The notes: a model not told the origin generated them from the sequence alone. A DNA stretch of 41,660 nucleotides from CAZCAQ01 sp964563965 (GCA_964563965.1 CAZLZI010000001.1:1-41660); one strand, 5' to 3'; positions 6,813-15,492 are shown, numbered from the stretch's first letter. Program-made: numbers and translations.

Positions 6813-9800
6813 TTAGTTGTTACAGGAAGGCTTACCCACACTAAAAGAGCTTTCAGTACCCCAAATACCAATAAGTAACATAGGATTTATCCGGTATTTA
6901 CGAGCAGTATTAATAACTATATCCAGTTGGCCCTCTGGCGCACTTGCGAGGCTTGTTCCCCAATATTGGGGACTTTGCGCAAGTAGACGAGTTTTAAATT
7001 GAGCTCCATCGAGTCCTAACGGCCATCTATCAGTTTTCAAGCCACAATCAACTAACGCATCTCTGTAGTAATCAAATGTAGGGTTTCCTGGATTACGTAG
7101 AGGCTCTGAGGCAGAATACGCGGGGCATGCCATGTTTGCATCCTGTTTTCTAGGTGAGGATGGCGGGACTTTAGAACATGAGCGTCCTAATGAAGATAAT
7201 GAATCACGCGCGTAAGCATCAATAAATTCAGTTAAATTATGCGCAAACGGCATACCATTTACCTCGTTGTGACAATAAGGTCCATATTTATCTACAACAT
7301 ACCAAGTACCTTTACCAAGAACAATATGCGCATTCAATGCTCTAGCTGCACATTCAGCTGAACTCGCAAAATCAACAACACCAGAACCAAAACAGTTAAA
7401 AGCGTTACACACGTTTGGTGGTGTTGGTGTACCATCTGGATTCTCTGGTGTCCCCACCTGCTTTATAACCTCCATTGGAGGCAATATTCTCCCACCAGTT
7501 CTTGGGAGCCCCGTTGTATCATGGAAATCACTGGCTTTACAAACATAGTCTTGAAAATTGTTGAAAGAAACTACATGCCCAACTGTTGTCTCTTCGATCA
7601 GTTCTTTGTCTTTCTCCACACTAAGTCGCATACCAGGACCACAAGAATTTTTGTTTCCTACAAAAGAGAAATAGTCATACGTTTTTTCCAATGGTCCTCT
7701 TGCAGGCTCCGAGGTCTCATACGTATATTCTGCTATGGTAGTAACATCTCCCTCGCACCCTGAGCCAGTTGGCGTGCCATAACTTGTTGGGGGCGCATTC
7801 CTTAGCTCGTGTCCACAGATACCACCTGCTGGTGGGGTTTTCCCGCCACGGCACAGAGACGCATCACAAGCTGTATACCCTCCAGAGCCATCAGGTATCT
7901 TGCATGTATCTCTACATTCACATGGACTACTTCCACACAGCGGCGCAGGACTAGGACAGCCTCCAGGTTGCACATCTCCCCAACTGTATGCAAGACATTC
8001 ACCGCCATAATTAGCATTAGGTTTAGCGACACCAAATATTGATAATATAATTTTACTTACAAACCCTGCAATAGCTTGAGCAAGATTTACATCGTCACCA
8101 TAAAACTTTGTTAAATCATCTCTGTCATAAGCATACGAGTACCCTCCACTAAATGTGTTATATGGGATTTGCTCAATGTTTTCCACAATTCCTGGATATC
8201 TAATTTTATTAAATGGATTTTCACACCAACCATTGGCATGTTCTTTTGATGCACACAGACACAAGTTAACAACAGGGAAACCAACTCGTGTACATTCTCT
8301 GTCTTCGGTATCACTATATTTTTCTTTGTAATAGTATGTATCAAGGCCAGTTTCGACAAGTTGTGAATTGGGATCATTAGGCAGAGCCAAAAAGTTTGCA
8401 ATCCCCCCTTCTTGATAATTATTACAAATAGAACTACGGCCAGAGCCTGATTCAGCGCACTCACCAAGTCTTCTGGCTTGTGCAGCAGGATACTCTATCA
8501 TGGGTTTTGCAGAATAAGGCTTCTGTCCCGGATCGTCTTTTATTTTTATGTCTCTTTCATTACCATCCTCCACAAGTGCAGAGTCTTCAAAGTTTTCCGA
8601 AATACCCTTTTGAGCTGAGGCAGATATAGGGTTAAAGGTCAGCAAAAAACACGGATGCGGAAAATATTCTCGATTAAGTTTTCTGCCTGAATAGGAAATC
8701 CCCAACTCTTCAAACATAGTCTTATCACTCCAAGGGGTTTTTATCTGTCCTAAAAGTATTTCTTTCTTTTGGCCATTCTCTATTGATGTACAAACAGGAG
8801 TTTCAGGATTTGTTTTATAAGCATATTCAATCCACTTAAGAGGAGATGAAAAGAGGATAGGAATATTGTTTCCTGTAAGTTGGTTTCTATCAAGAATAGG
8901 GCCTTTATCATCAAAGATAGTGCCTGGATTTACTATAACTTTAGATGCCCAATGCCAGAAGCATGATGGTAATATCTTCTCATCATCCCCATCCATTCTA
9001 GGATTGGTATATTGCAAAAAGTTTCCACAAACACCAAAGGCTCTATTTGCTGTAGGTCTATGTTGATCAATACCGAAATCCGAGAATTCACCCACACCTG
9101 TAAACGCTTCTTCTTTTTTCTCGACCACAAAATCCTGTGGCATACATCGTAAAAACCCAGGTCCTGGGTTTGCAGGATCGCAGTTGGGATCAGGATTTGT
9201 TTTCCCATCAACATACATATCATCAACATCTTTTGCAGATAATATATCCAATGCAAATTCGTGCGGGTCATCAACTATAATATTACTTGCGTAAGTAATC
9301 TTTGGGTTTCCAGGAGGTGTTTCAAGACAAACAGAAAACTCTTCTCGATTCACATATTGTAATTCGTTTGGTAAACCTAATGGGGATGTCAGTAAATGAA
9401 GATTGGATCTCACACCTGCCGCATCCGTATCCTTTACCTCTCCAGCACAAATCATGTTTACATTTAAGTCAATTTTGCCGTCCGTGTCTTTGGTGAGGTC
9501 ACACTTATAAACGTCTTTAACACGTCCATTGCAAGAAAAAACTATAAAGTTTTCTTTCACATTCTTAGTAGCTTGAAGAGTCATTGTGTAATTGCCATTA
9601 CTAGAGGTACTGACTTCTTTAGCATTGTTAACTAGGTTACCGTTTTTCTGTTTACTGATAGTGCAGGGATCTCCACTATAGTTTGTAATAACAGAACCAT
9701 AGACAGGTAACCCTTCTACTTGAGAGGTCTTACCAGTTAGTTTGTTTGTATAGTCAACCCAAGATGCGTGTTTTATAAAACCAGACAGTGTTATAGGAGC

Positions 9801-10679
9801 ACCAACTGCAACGTCGCCAGAAATGTTACAAGACATTTGTTCTTGTAGGATTGGACCTGTATAAGAGGAGGAGCAGTTTGGTGTGCCCGGCTCAAGCTGA
9901 GATGTATCTATCCCGCAACCATCTACAATACCTATTTTTGAGTGTGCATCAGAGAAACCAGCAAGGCCGCAATCTTTCATGTATATAAAGCCATCACCAG
10001 CACCAGCACCTGCTGTTCCTGCAATTGTTATCAAAGGTTGCGGATTTTTAACCCCAGAACAAAAGGTATAAGTTCCTGCTGCAAAGTAGCCCGTTATTTG
10101 TAATTGGGGAGCTTTTCCACATGCTGGATAAAAGTTTGTGATGTTTGGATGGGTTGCTGCGATTTTGCAAACCTTCAAGTCAGCTTTAGTATTTATGTTA
10201 TAGCCATTATCTCCGGGATACTTGATACCTGAATCAATAGGTAAAATGTTGTGAGTTTGCTGTGTATATACCTGACCTACACTTACTGTTGGAGGTAGCC
10301 ATTTAGCTCCATCGGTTAGGGCAGTTCCACCAGGTTGGACACATGTGGCTGTAGCATCTAGGGTATAGATAACTTTATTGCCGTTTTCACATGCTGCTTG
10401 CGCACCTCCATCAGGGGCCCATGATGTATCTTCTCTTCTATATAGTCCGTCTCCTTTAATAAAGAACTGTTCCCAGTTATTGTTTTTATATTGCCTTACA
10501 GGACTACCGTCTCCTGATCCCTCTGGTGTATATCGTATGACCTCTCCAGTAGATAATGAGTGCATAGGAAACGCTGTATTTGCAATGTATTCTGTTACAT
10601 TTACGCTTTGCGCATGTACTTTACCACTCAAGAGTAAAGTATATACAAAGAATAGGGTTAACAACGATTTTGTACGCAC
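6813..10679 (-). CDS. Large secreted Cys-rich protein with truncated lysozyme-like C-terminus
   Basis: A 1288-residue protein starting at GTG 10679, with a Sec signal peptide (MRTK-SLLTLFFVYTLLLSG, likely cleavage after VHA at residue 23). The body is rich in Cys, Gly, Pro and Asn, as in extracellular disulfide-stabilised proteins. A region near 280-410 resembles a beta-sandwich (SNGNYTMTLQ), and a Cys cluster lies near 910-960. The last ~40 residues, ...ARKYRINPMLLIGIWGTESSF, look like the start of a soluble lytic transglycosylase domain with catalytic-type Glu1276. The protein then stops 12 residues later, before the rest of that fold. I recognise no whole-protein family. It is likely a surface protein that acts on peptidoglycan or anchors in it. 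Confidence 0.75.
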   Translation of the reverse strand: MRTKSLLTLFFVYTLLLSGKVHAQSVNVTEYIANTAFPMHSLSTGEVIRYTPEGSGDGSPVRQYKNNNWEQFFIKGDGLYRREDTSWAPDGGAQAACENGNKVIYTLDATATCVQPGGTALTDGAKWLPPTVSVGQVYTQQTHNILPIDSGIKYPGDNGYNINTKADLKVCKIAATHPNITNFYPACGKAPQLQITGYFAAGTYTFCSGVKNPQPLITIAGTAGAGAGDGFIYMKDCGLAGFSDAHSKIGIVDGCGIDTSQLEPGTPNCSSSYTGPILQEQMSCNISGDVAVGAPITLSGFIKHASWVDYTNKLTGKTSQVEGLPVYGSVITNYSGDPCTISKQKNGNLVNNAKEVSTSSNGNYTMTLQATKNVKENFIVFSCNGRVKDVYKCDLTKDTDGKIDLNVNMICAGEVKDTDAAGVRSNLHLLTSPLGLPNELQYVNREEFSVCLETPPGNPKITYASNIIVDDPHEFALDILSAKDVDDMYVDGKTNPDPNCDPANPGPGFLRCMPQDFVVEKKEEAFTGVGEFSDFGIDQHRPTANRAFGVCGNFLQYTNPRMDGDDEKILPSCFWHWASKVIVNPGTIFDDKGPILDRNQLTGNNIPILFSSPLKWIEYAYKTNPETPVCTSIENGQKKEILLGQIKTPWSDKTMFEELGISYSGRKLNREYFPHPCFLLTFNPISASAQKGISENFEDSALVEDGNERDIKIKDDPGQKPYSAKPMIEYPAAQARRLGECAESGSGRSSICNNYQEGGIANFLALPNDPNSQLVETGLDTYYYKEKYSDTEDRECTRVGFPVVNLCLCASKEHANGWCENPFNKIRYPGIVENIEQIPYNTFSGGYSYAYDRDDLTKFYGDDVNLAQAIAGFVSKIILSIFGVAKPNANYGGECLAYSWGDVQPGGCPSPAPLCGSSPCECRDTCKIPDGSGGYTACDASLCRGGKTPPAGGICGHELRNAPPTSYGTPTGSGCEGDVTTIAEYTYETSEPARGPLEKTYDYFSFVGNKNSCGPGMRLSVEKDKELIEETTVGHVVSFNNFQDYVCKASDFHDTTGLPRTGGRILPPMEVIKQVGTPENPDGTPTPPNVCNAFNCFGSGVVDFASSAECAARALNAHIVLGKGTWYVVDKYGPYCHNEVNGMPFAHNLTEFIDAYARDSLSSLGRSCSKVPPSSPRKQDANMACPAYSASEPLRNPGNPTFDYYRDALVDCGLKTDRWPLGLDGAQFKTRLLAQSPQYWGTSLASAPEGQLDIVINTARKYRINPMLLIGIWGTESSFSVGKPSCNN

Positions 10680-10685
10680 AGAGTT

Positions 10686-10694
10686 ATTATATCA
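10686..10694 (-). promoter_or_regulatory. Extended -10 for the 1288-residue secreted protein
   Basis: TGA-TATAAT on the minus strand, six bases from the GTG at 10679. A consensus hexamer implies a strong leaderless transcript. Confidence 0.6.
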
Positions 10695-10746
10695 ATCAAG
10701 GCGGGTAATATTAAGGTTTTTCTTTAAGGATTGCCTACTTATTATG

Positions 10747-10755
10747 TGATATTAT
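10747..10755 (+). promoter_or_regulatory. Extended -10 for the DUF1189 gene
   Basis: TGA-TATTAT, then six bases, then ATG at 10762. It is divergent from the promoter at 10686-10694. Confidence 0.55.
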
Positions 10756-10761
10756 CAAAGC

Positions 10762-11631
10762 ATGAAAATATTTAAAACGTTTGGCTATGTTTATTATAAT
10801 AGTATATCCTCTCTTGCGTATTATAAGGATGTTTTGGCTACAAAAACTTCCTTTTCTATTAAATATGTTCTTGCTCTAGGTTTAGTCTTTACACTTATAA
10901 CTACAGCAAACTTTACTCTCCGTGTGTTCCCAGAAGTTAAGGCTTTTGTAGATAAACTCCCAGCAGAAGTTGCTAAAGCTTATCCTGATGACCTTGTAAT
11001 CAGCGGAAAAAACAATGAATGGTTCATAAACCAACCAGAGCCTTATGCTATACCATTTACCTATAACGAACTGTTTAAAGAAACCGATACATTGGCTAGG
11101 AAAAACTTGGTCGTATTCGATAAATTAGGTACGATGGAGACCTTCGCCGACTACAATACTCTTTTACTTATATCTGGCAAGTACGTGTATGCACAGGACA
11201 GTAATAACAAGATTAGTGCAACCCCTCTGACAGAAATACCTGAAGGCAGTTTTGCCAAACAAGATTTATTAACATTTGTTGCCCAAACAATGCCATTAGT
11301 TAAGGGTATTGTTAGTGTTACACCATTAGTTGTAGGGCTTTTCTATCTACTTGCCAACACCTCAATGATGCTGTTTTATACTTTAATTCTAGGTTTACTT
11401 TTAATGTTGTTGTCAGCATTGTTTAGAAGAGGACTAACTTATACCGAGGGCTTTAAGATAGGTCTTCATGCAATAACGTTACCATGGACTATCAAAGTGC
11501 TTATCTCCTTAATAGGAGTATCCATTCCAATCCCGCTGTGGTTTACATTATTAGCTTTAATGGTTGGTGGATCTGCAATATATAGTCTTCCTGAAAAAAC
11601 AGTGTCTGCAACCCCTACTTCATTGAATTAG
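10762..11631 (+). CDS. DUF1189 family membrane protein
   Basis: A 289-residue integral membrane protein. Its N-terminal segment (FKTFGYVYYNSISSLAYYKD), an anchoring helix near 33-54, a long extracytoplasmic domain to about residue 170 and a block of four hydrophobic segments (about 177-275) match the DUF1189 layout. The function of the family is unknown. The gene is monocistronic with its own leaderless promoter and is followed by tRNA-Asn. No catalytic motif is apparent. Confidence 0.75.
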   Translation: MKIFKTFGYVYYNSISSLAYYKDVLATKTSFSIKYVLALGLVFTLITTANFTLRVFPEVKAFVDKLPAEVAKAYPDDLVISGKNNEWFINQPEPYAIPFTYNELFKETDTLARKNLVVFDKLGTMETFADYNTLLLISGKYVYAQDSNNKISATPLTEIPEGSFAKQDLLTFVAQTMPLVKGIVSVTPLVVGLFYLLANTSMMLFYTLILGLLLMLLSALFRRGLTYTEGFKIGLHAITLPWTIKVLISLIGVSIPIPLWFTLLALMVGGSAIYSLPEKTVSATPTSLN

Positions 11632-11680
11632 GCATTTCGCTATGTTACTATTTGGCGGATTGATAACTAAATAACGTTAT

Positions 11681-11755
11681 TCCCCTGTAGCTCAGCGGCA
11701 GAGCAGGAAGCTGTTAACTTCAAGGTCGGTGGTTCGAATCCACCCGGGGGAGCCA
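11681..11755 (+). tRNA. tRNA-Asn (anticodon GUU)
   Basis: A 75-nt cloverleaf with encoded CCA. The acceptor is TCCCCTG/CGGGGGA with one G-T pair, the D-arm GCTC...GAGC, and the anticodon loop CTGTTAA on the stem GGAAG/CTTCA, whose outermost pair is mismatched. The T-arm is GGTGG-TTCGAAT-CCACC. The anticodon is GTT. Confidence 0.95.
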
Positions 11756-11785
11756 AAGAATGCCCAACAAGGATGACTTCCGAAC

Positions 11786-11794
11786 TGATACAAT
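11786..11794 (+). promoter_or_regulatory. Extended -10 for nucleotidyltransferase-like gene
   Basis: TGA-TACAAT, six bases, then GTG at 11801. This supports the GTG over a later ATG. Confidence 0.55.
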
Positions 11795-11800
11795 CCAATA

Positions 11801-12529
11801 GTGAATCTAACAAAAAGTAAATTAGAAACAATGTTATCAACACATCCACTTGTTGTACCTCGCTTACAAACCCTTAAGCTAGCAGAACAACTCAACCCAA
11901 AATTCCATAAACCACACATTGTTGGAGGTTATTTACGTGACATTGCTTTAAATGCAAAGCCTAATGATTGTGATGTAGTGTTTCAAGGCTACCAACTTAA
12001 CCAGCCAGGTATAGTAGAAGCAGTTAGGGAAGCTGAAAAAAGACTTGGTATAGAACCGTACCCAGAATGGGATTTTGAAAACGCAATGGCAACGGGAATG
12101 TGTGATGATTTTGTTGAAAATACAATTGGAAAATACTCTCACCACACTGATTACCTGACAGTTTTGTTACTCGATACTGACGGCAGACTTTTTATTACTG
12201 AAGAGCAAACTGTCTCTGATATAGAAAATAAAGTTTATGATTTACGGTTTGCTGGTATAGAGGTATGGGCAACGCACAGAGGCGAAGGTCGAACTTACGC
12301 AAGCTGTATTGTAGGTGATCTCACAAGAGGTCTGTATTTATGCTCAAGATTAAATCTTAAACAGTCGGCCATTGTGACATTCTTGCTGCAGAATTTTGAT
12401 AGTTTCTTTGAACAACTAGAGGAAGCTGACCAACAAATGAGGAGAGCATACTGGAAAAAGAAAACAAAAGGAGCTCCTGAATACAAGCAGATACTTGATA
12501 AATTTAAAATTAAATCACTAACTGTTTAG
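11801..12529 (+). CDS. Poly(A) polymerase head-domain-like nucleotidyltransferase
   Basis: A 242-residue protein with an N-terminal pol-beta-type signature, HIVGGYLRDIALNAKPNDCDVVF (residues ~39-61). This is the G-G-x-x-R-D...D-x-D pattern of the CCA-adding/poly(A) polymerase head domain, but with DCD for the DxD pair. The usual C-terminal RNA-binding domains are absent or unrecognisable, and a middle segment (GMCDDFVENTIGKYSHHTDYLTVLLLD) may give further acidic residues. It lies 45 bases after tRNA-Asn, which is suggestive but not proof of tRNA maturation. It is too divergent and short to call a CCA enzyme. Confidence 0.6.
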   Translation: MNLTKSKLETMLSTHPLVVPRLQTLKLAEQLNPKFHKPHIVGGYLRDIALNAKPNDCDVVFQGYQLNQPGIVEAVREAEKRLGIEPYPEWDFENAMATGMCDDFVENTIGKYSHHTDYLTVLLLDTDGRLFITEEQTVSDIENKVYDLRFAGIEVWATHRGEGRTYASCIVGDLTRGLYLCSRLNLKQSAIVTFLLQNFDSFFEQLEEADQQMRRAYWKKKTKGAPEYKQILDKFKIKSLTV

Positions 12530-12538
12530 TTTCTATAG

Positions 12539-12577
12539 GTTCCAAACTCATCCCATTTTGCGAGCCAAATAAACATT
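12539..12577 (+). repeat. Dispersed ~30-bp intergenic repeat, copy 1
   Basis: Starts GTTCCAAACTCATCCCA and continues to GCGAGCCAAATAAACATT. It begins ten bases after the nucleotidyltransferase stop. The tail AAATAAACATT is shared only with copy 4. Confidence 0.75.
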
Positions 12578-12611
12578 ACCTAAATTTCCTACTATCCTTT
12601 AACATTTAATT

Positions 12612-12617
12612 TATAAT
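12612..12617 (+). promoter_or_regulatory. -10 box for CPBP gene
   Basis: A consensus TATAAT with exactly six bases to ATG at 12624. Confidence 0.55.
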
Positions 12618-12623
12618 AACTAT

Positions 12624-13409
12624 ATGGAACTCCTTACTGTGGACTATGAAAGGTTTAAAAATCAGTTGCGCTCTCCTCACCCTGCCTATTTGACACTCGT
12701 ATTTAGTTTTATATTTACAACTTTTCTATATAAGTACTTATACTTTTTCTTATACGCCATCTTTGCTAAATTTTGGAACTTACCCACTCCGGCTCACAAC
12801 GGAAATCTTGCAATTAACTATAAGGTATTTCTTTTTTTTACAATTGCTCTTTTAGCCTTGTTTTATATCTGGTACTTCACAAAAAAGTATTCAAAAGCAC
12901 TAGGTAACGAGGTTAAACTAAATAAGGCGATATTATCTAAAGCGTTAAATTGCTCATTGCCCCTAGTAGTTTACTATATTTGGAAGTTCTTAAATTTTGC
13001 CCCATATATTGTTGAGCAAAAACCAGCAAGAAAATTTGCAATATCAAATTATGCTTGGGAACCCTTTGGCTGGGGTACCGAACCACTTGGAGTTATATTA
13101 GCAAGTTTTACAATTCTTTTCTTTCCGGTAGTAGAAGAGATATTTTTATCACTTCTATTCATTAAGTTAGCCAAGAAGACCAAAGTCACAGTTGCTTTAG
13201 TTTTGGCTGCTCTGATATTTGCAGCATTACACATCCCAACATACGGACTAGGGAATAATGTTTTCTTTCTCTTTTTAGCGGGGCTATCTAGCATAACAGC
13301 AAGACTTTGGACGGGTACTTGGAAGGGCGGATTAGTAGTACATATACTAGTAAACGTATCAATTTTTTTACCAAAATGGTTTGTATTCACGAGTTTGTTC
13401 TTTCTCTAA
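12624..13409 (+). CDS. CPBP-family intramembrane protease-like protein
   Basis: A 261-residue multi-pass membrane protein with the CPBP/Abi (Rce1-like) motifs: E171-E172 in VVEEIFLSLLF, H203 in FAALH, and H240 with N243 (HILVN). These residues form the glutamate-based intramembrane protease site in Rce1. The usual arginine of EExxxR is missing, so activity is uncertain. Members serve in CAAX processing, bacteriocin self-immunity or unknown roles. The gene stands alone between repeat copies 1 and 2 under its own promoter. Confidence 0.78.
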   Translation: MELLTVDYERFKNQLRSPHPAYLTLVFSFIFTTFLYKYLYFFLYAIFAKFWNLPTPAHNGNLAINYKVFLFFTIALLALFYIWYFTKKYSKALGNEVKLNKAILSKALNCSLPLVVYYIWKFLNFAPYIVEQKPARKFAISNYAWEPFGWGTEPLGVILASFTILFFPVVEEIFLSLLFIKLAKKTKVTVALVLAALIFAALHIPTYGLGNNVFFLFLAGLSSITARLWTGTWKGGLVVHILVNVSIFLPKWFVFTSLFFL

Positions 13410-13441
13410 GTGCAAAGTTGCAAAAATATAGTACTTTCGAT

Positions 13442-13470
13442 GTTCCAAACGCATTCCACGTCGCGAGCCA
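13442..13470 (+). repeat. Dispersed ~30-bp intergenic repeat, copy 2
   Basis: GTTCCAAAC-GCATTCCACG-TCGCGAGCCA, 32 bases downstream of the CPBP stop. It is the only repeat copy in the 200-base gap before the next gene; I see nothing else there beyond a weak promoter. Confidence 0.7.
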
Positions 13471-13611
13471 TGGAATAGTGCGAGTACTTGGCTTTGTGAC
13501 TATCGATTATATTGCATAAACTTTTCCTGCACTATTTCTAATCTTTAGGGTAAAATAACACTTTTATATTACTAAATAACACACTATACTACACAATGTA
13601 ATAGTATGTAC

Positions 13612-14154
13612 ATGAACGCGCGCTTAGGATTATTAATATTATTTGCAGAGTCCATACCATCCTTAGGTATATTGCTCGCTAAAGCATCACTATCTATCAC
13701 ATCTCAAGATTTAGTCTTTGTACCGGTAATTATTTTAAATATTTTATACATCATCGTAAGCTGGAGACGCAATATAATTGAATTAGATAGCGGTATTCTA
13801 AGGATTTTCTCCAACATCAGCTTTATCGACTCACGTAGGAACTCCACATGGCACCCTCTAACTTCAAGAAACCGAACAATCAGCATCGCTGACATTTCTG
13901 AAATAAAAGTTATCACAACAACTCCATTAATAGCAACACGTACTCACCTAGATGAAATTAACTGGAGGGACAGGGTGGAAATAAATTACAGACAGGGTAA
14001 TCAATTACAAACTGCTGTGATAGAATTGTACTTGTTTCCTAGAACTAAAACGATTTTAAAAGAAATTGTTAAGTTACAACCCCTTATAAAAGTTACTTTT
14101 GAAAAACTTAACGGTATGCAAAATGTTACTCAGAAGCCGAATCCTGAGTATTAA
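13612..14154 (+). CDS. Membrane protein with PH-like soluble domain
   Basis: About 180 residues with two N-terminal transmembrane segments (about 6-27 and 35-50). They are followed by a basic beta-rich domain (RRNIIELDSGILRIF...ISIADISEIKVI) resembling bacterial PH (YdbT/YvbH-like) domains. I chose ATG 13612, preceded at six bases by TGT-AATAGT; an ATG two codons upstream is possible. Function unknown. Confidence 0.55.
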   Translation: MNARLGLLILFAESIPSLGILLAKASLSITSQDLVFVPVIILNILYIIVSWRRNIIELDSGILRIFSNISFIDSRRNSTWHPLTSRNRTISIADISEIKVITTTPLIATRTHLDEINWRDRVEINYRQGNQLQTAVIELYLFPRTKTILKEIVKLQPLIKVTFEKLNGMQNVTQKPNPEY

Positions 14155-14272
14155 AGTTTTTCACTGAAAGATTAGTGGAGCTTTTTTCATTTATTCAACA
14201 TTCTTTCTAAACAGATCTCACCTCGCGACACAACAAATTCCATCAAAGATCTGATAGTGACTAAATTTAACA

Positions 14273-14626
14273 CTATTTTAATGTTGAAGACACAGACTCT
14301 ATATAATCTTTTAAGACGTTAATATCCTCAGTGGCTACTTTCCATACTTCTTCCCAGTCTATTTCTGCATAATCGTGTGTTACTTTATCGCGCATACCTG
14401 CAATTTGTTTCCATGGAACATCTGGAAATGCACTTTTTAGTTCATCAGAGACTTTTTTAGCAGCTTCACCGATTACAATAATATTTCGCAGCACTGCATC
14501 TTGATAAAGACCACTGCTCTGAATAAACTCTTCTTTCTCTGGAGCATCTTGCATATAAGTTTCTATAGCATTTATAGCTTGTAGAATGTCTTCGAGGTAA
14601 GGACGGTTGTCTTTATCTTTTCTCAT
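14273..14626 (-). CDS. hepT: HepT-like HEPN ribonuclease toxin (DUF86)
   Basis: A 117-residue all-alpha HEPN protein with the catalytic R-x4-H-x-Y motif at R79-H84-Y86 (MRDKVTHDY). Members cleave RNA as dimers and are neutralised when MntA adenylylates the motif tyrosine. Its start overlaps the mntA stop region by 14 bases, so antitoxin is made first and translation is coupled. It should act in the cytosol as a stress or phage-defence toxin. Confidence 0.9.
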   Translation of the reverse strand: MRKDKDNRPYLEDILQAINAIETYMQDAPEKEEFIQSSGLYQDAVLRNIIVIGEAAKKVSDELKSAFPDVPWKQIAGMRDKVTHDYAEIDWEEVWKVATEDINVLKDYIESVSSTLK

Positions 14627-14909
14627 AAATAGGTCTTAAATCCTTTAAAACATGTGGGGAAATGTACTTGTTAAGTGATTTTCTTTGTACTAAATCTACC
14701 TTTTTGTTATTAAAAAGTACCTCTGAAAAATTCTGTTCTATTCCAACATGTTGAAATAAGCTTGGGGTTTCTGAAAACTCTACTAGAAGGTCTATATCAC
14801 TGCTTGAATCAGCTTCACCTCTGGCATACGAACCAAAGAGTCCCAAAAAGTTTATGTTGTATTGTTCGCATAACCGATCAAGTTTTGCTTTATCATATTG
14901 CAGTTGCAT
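14613..14909 (-). CDS. mntA: MntA-like nucleotidyltransferase antitoxin
   Basis: A 98-residue minimal nucleotidyltransferase with GS-x10-DxD at residues 26-40 (GSYARGEADSSSDIDLLV). It transfers AMP from ATP to the partner HepT tyrosine, which silences the toxin. Motifs are intact. It is first in the two-gene operon and its ATG is six bases after a consensus TATAAT. Confidence 0.9.
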   Translation of the reverse strand: MQLQYDKAKLDRLCEQYNINFLGLFGSYARGEADSSSDIDLLVEFSETPSLFQHVGIEQNFSEVLFNNKKVDLVQRKSLNKYISPHVLKDLRPIYEKR

Positions 14910-14915
14910 AGGGTA

Positions 14916-14921
14916 ATTATA
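14916..14921 (-). promoter_or_regulatory. -10 box for mntA-hepT
   Basis: TATAAT on the minus strand, six bases from the mntA ATG. Confidence 0.55.
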
Positions 14922-14995
14922 CTAAAACTGAGTCAAAACTTCTATGAATCACTGATTATTGAACGTGAGGCTAATTTTTATATGTAACTCCAAAA

Positions 14996-15026
14996 GTTCC
15001 AAACTCATACCACCTCGCGAGCCAAA
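14996..15026 (+). repeat. Dispersed ~30-bp intergenic repeat, copy 3
   Basis: GTTCCAAACTCATACCACC-TCGCGAGCCAAA, between the divergent mntA and Nudix genes and just upstream of the Nudix promoter. Confidence 0.75.
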
Positions 15027-15042
15027 CTCTTTTTATTCGAAA

Positions 15043-15051
15043 TGTTACAAT
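15043..15051 (+). promoter_or_regulatory. Extended -10 for Nudix gene
   Basis: TGT-TACAAT, six bases, ATG at 15058. It decides the Nudix start against in-frame codons from 14959 onward. Confidence 0.55.
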
Positions 15052-15057
15052 CAACAC

Positions 15058-15492
15058 ATGGTGTCAGAAATGCACAAAGTTATAGTTAAGGGTTGGGTAG
15101 AAAAAGACGGAAAATATCTTCTTGCTAAAAGAGGGTCTACTGAAAAACATCATGCAGGAGTTTGGTCGTTGCCAGGAGGTAATATAGAGTCTGAAGTTGA
15201 GGAAGCAATACTCGAAAAATCTCTTCAAAGAGAAATAGAAGAAGAGGTTGGAATAAAAGTACACGACGAGATGGACATCATATACAACAACGGTTTTGTT
15301 AAAACTAGCGATGGATCTCATGTTATCAATATTACTTTTTTATGTAGATGGAAGTCGGGACAAGAAAAACCACTTGAAGATACTCAAGAATTGGTATGGT
15401 ATTCAATCAAAGAACTCGAGTCTCTCAATAACCTACCGGATTTTTTGGAAAGAGAGATTAGCCACCTCAGAAAACATTTGGAACGATATTAG
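15058..15492 (+). CDS. Nudix hydrolase
   Basis: A 144-residue Nudix-fold protein, hydrolysing nucleoside-diphosphate-linked compounds (house-cleaning role). The Nudix box runs from LPGGNIESE to QREIEEEVGI. The helix carrying REIEEE is intact, but four extra residues lie between the first conserved Glu and RE compared with G-x5-E-x7-REUxEE. The N-terminal strand (KVIVKGWVEKDGKYLLAKRG) is typical. The start at 15058 follows the promoter position and removes a 33-residue extension without homology. It is flanked by repeat copies 3 and 4. Confidence 0.88.
   Translation: MVSEMHKVIVKGWVEKDGKYLLAKRGSTEKHHAGVWSLPGGNIESEVEEAILEKSLQREIEEEVGIKVHDEMDIIYNNGFVKTSDGSHVINITFLCRWKSGQEKPLEDTQELVWYSIKELESLNNLPDFLEREISHLRKHLERY

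Noticed and set aside
8111..8467. Reading frame of 118 codons overlapping the large secreted protein in another frame
   Set aside because: It lies wholly inside a long continuous gene with a signal peptide and consistent composition; no promoter, SD or recognisable domain.
10378..10749. Plus-strand frame of 123 codons over the 5' end of the secreted protein gene
   Set aside because: It covers the real signal-peptide region and both divergent promoters; no plausible product.
13307..13519. 70-codon frame running from the CPBP gene through repeat copy 2
   Set aside because: Mostly antiframe of CPBP, no ribosome site or promoter, and its tail is the repeat.
14163..14188. Terminator after the PH-like membrane protein (CACT...AGTG then six T)
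   Set aside because: The stem is only four pairs with a five-base interruption before the T run; too weak to list.
14916..14942. TTGACT nine bases upstream of the mntA TATAAT as a -35 box
   Set aside because: The spacer is far too short for a sigma-70 promoter; the -10 probably acts with other contacts.
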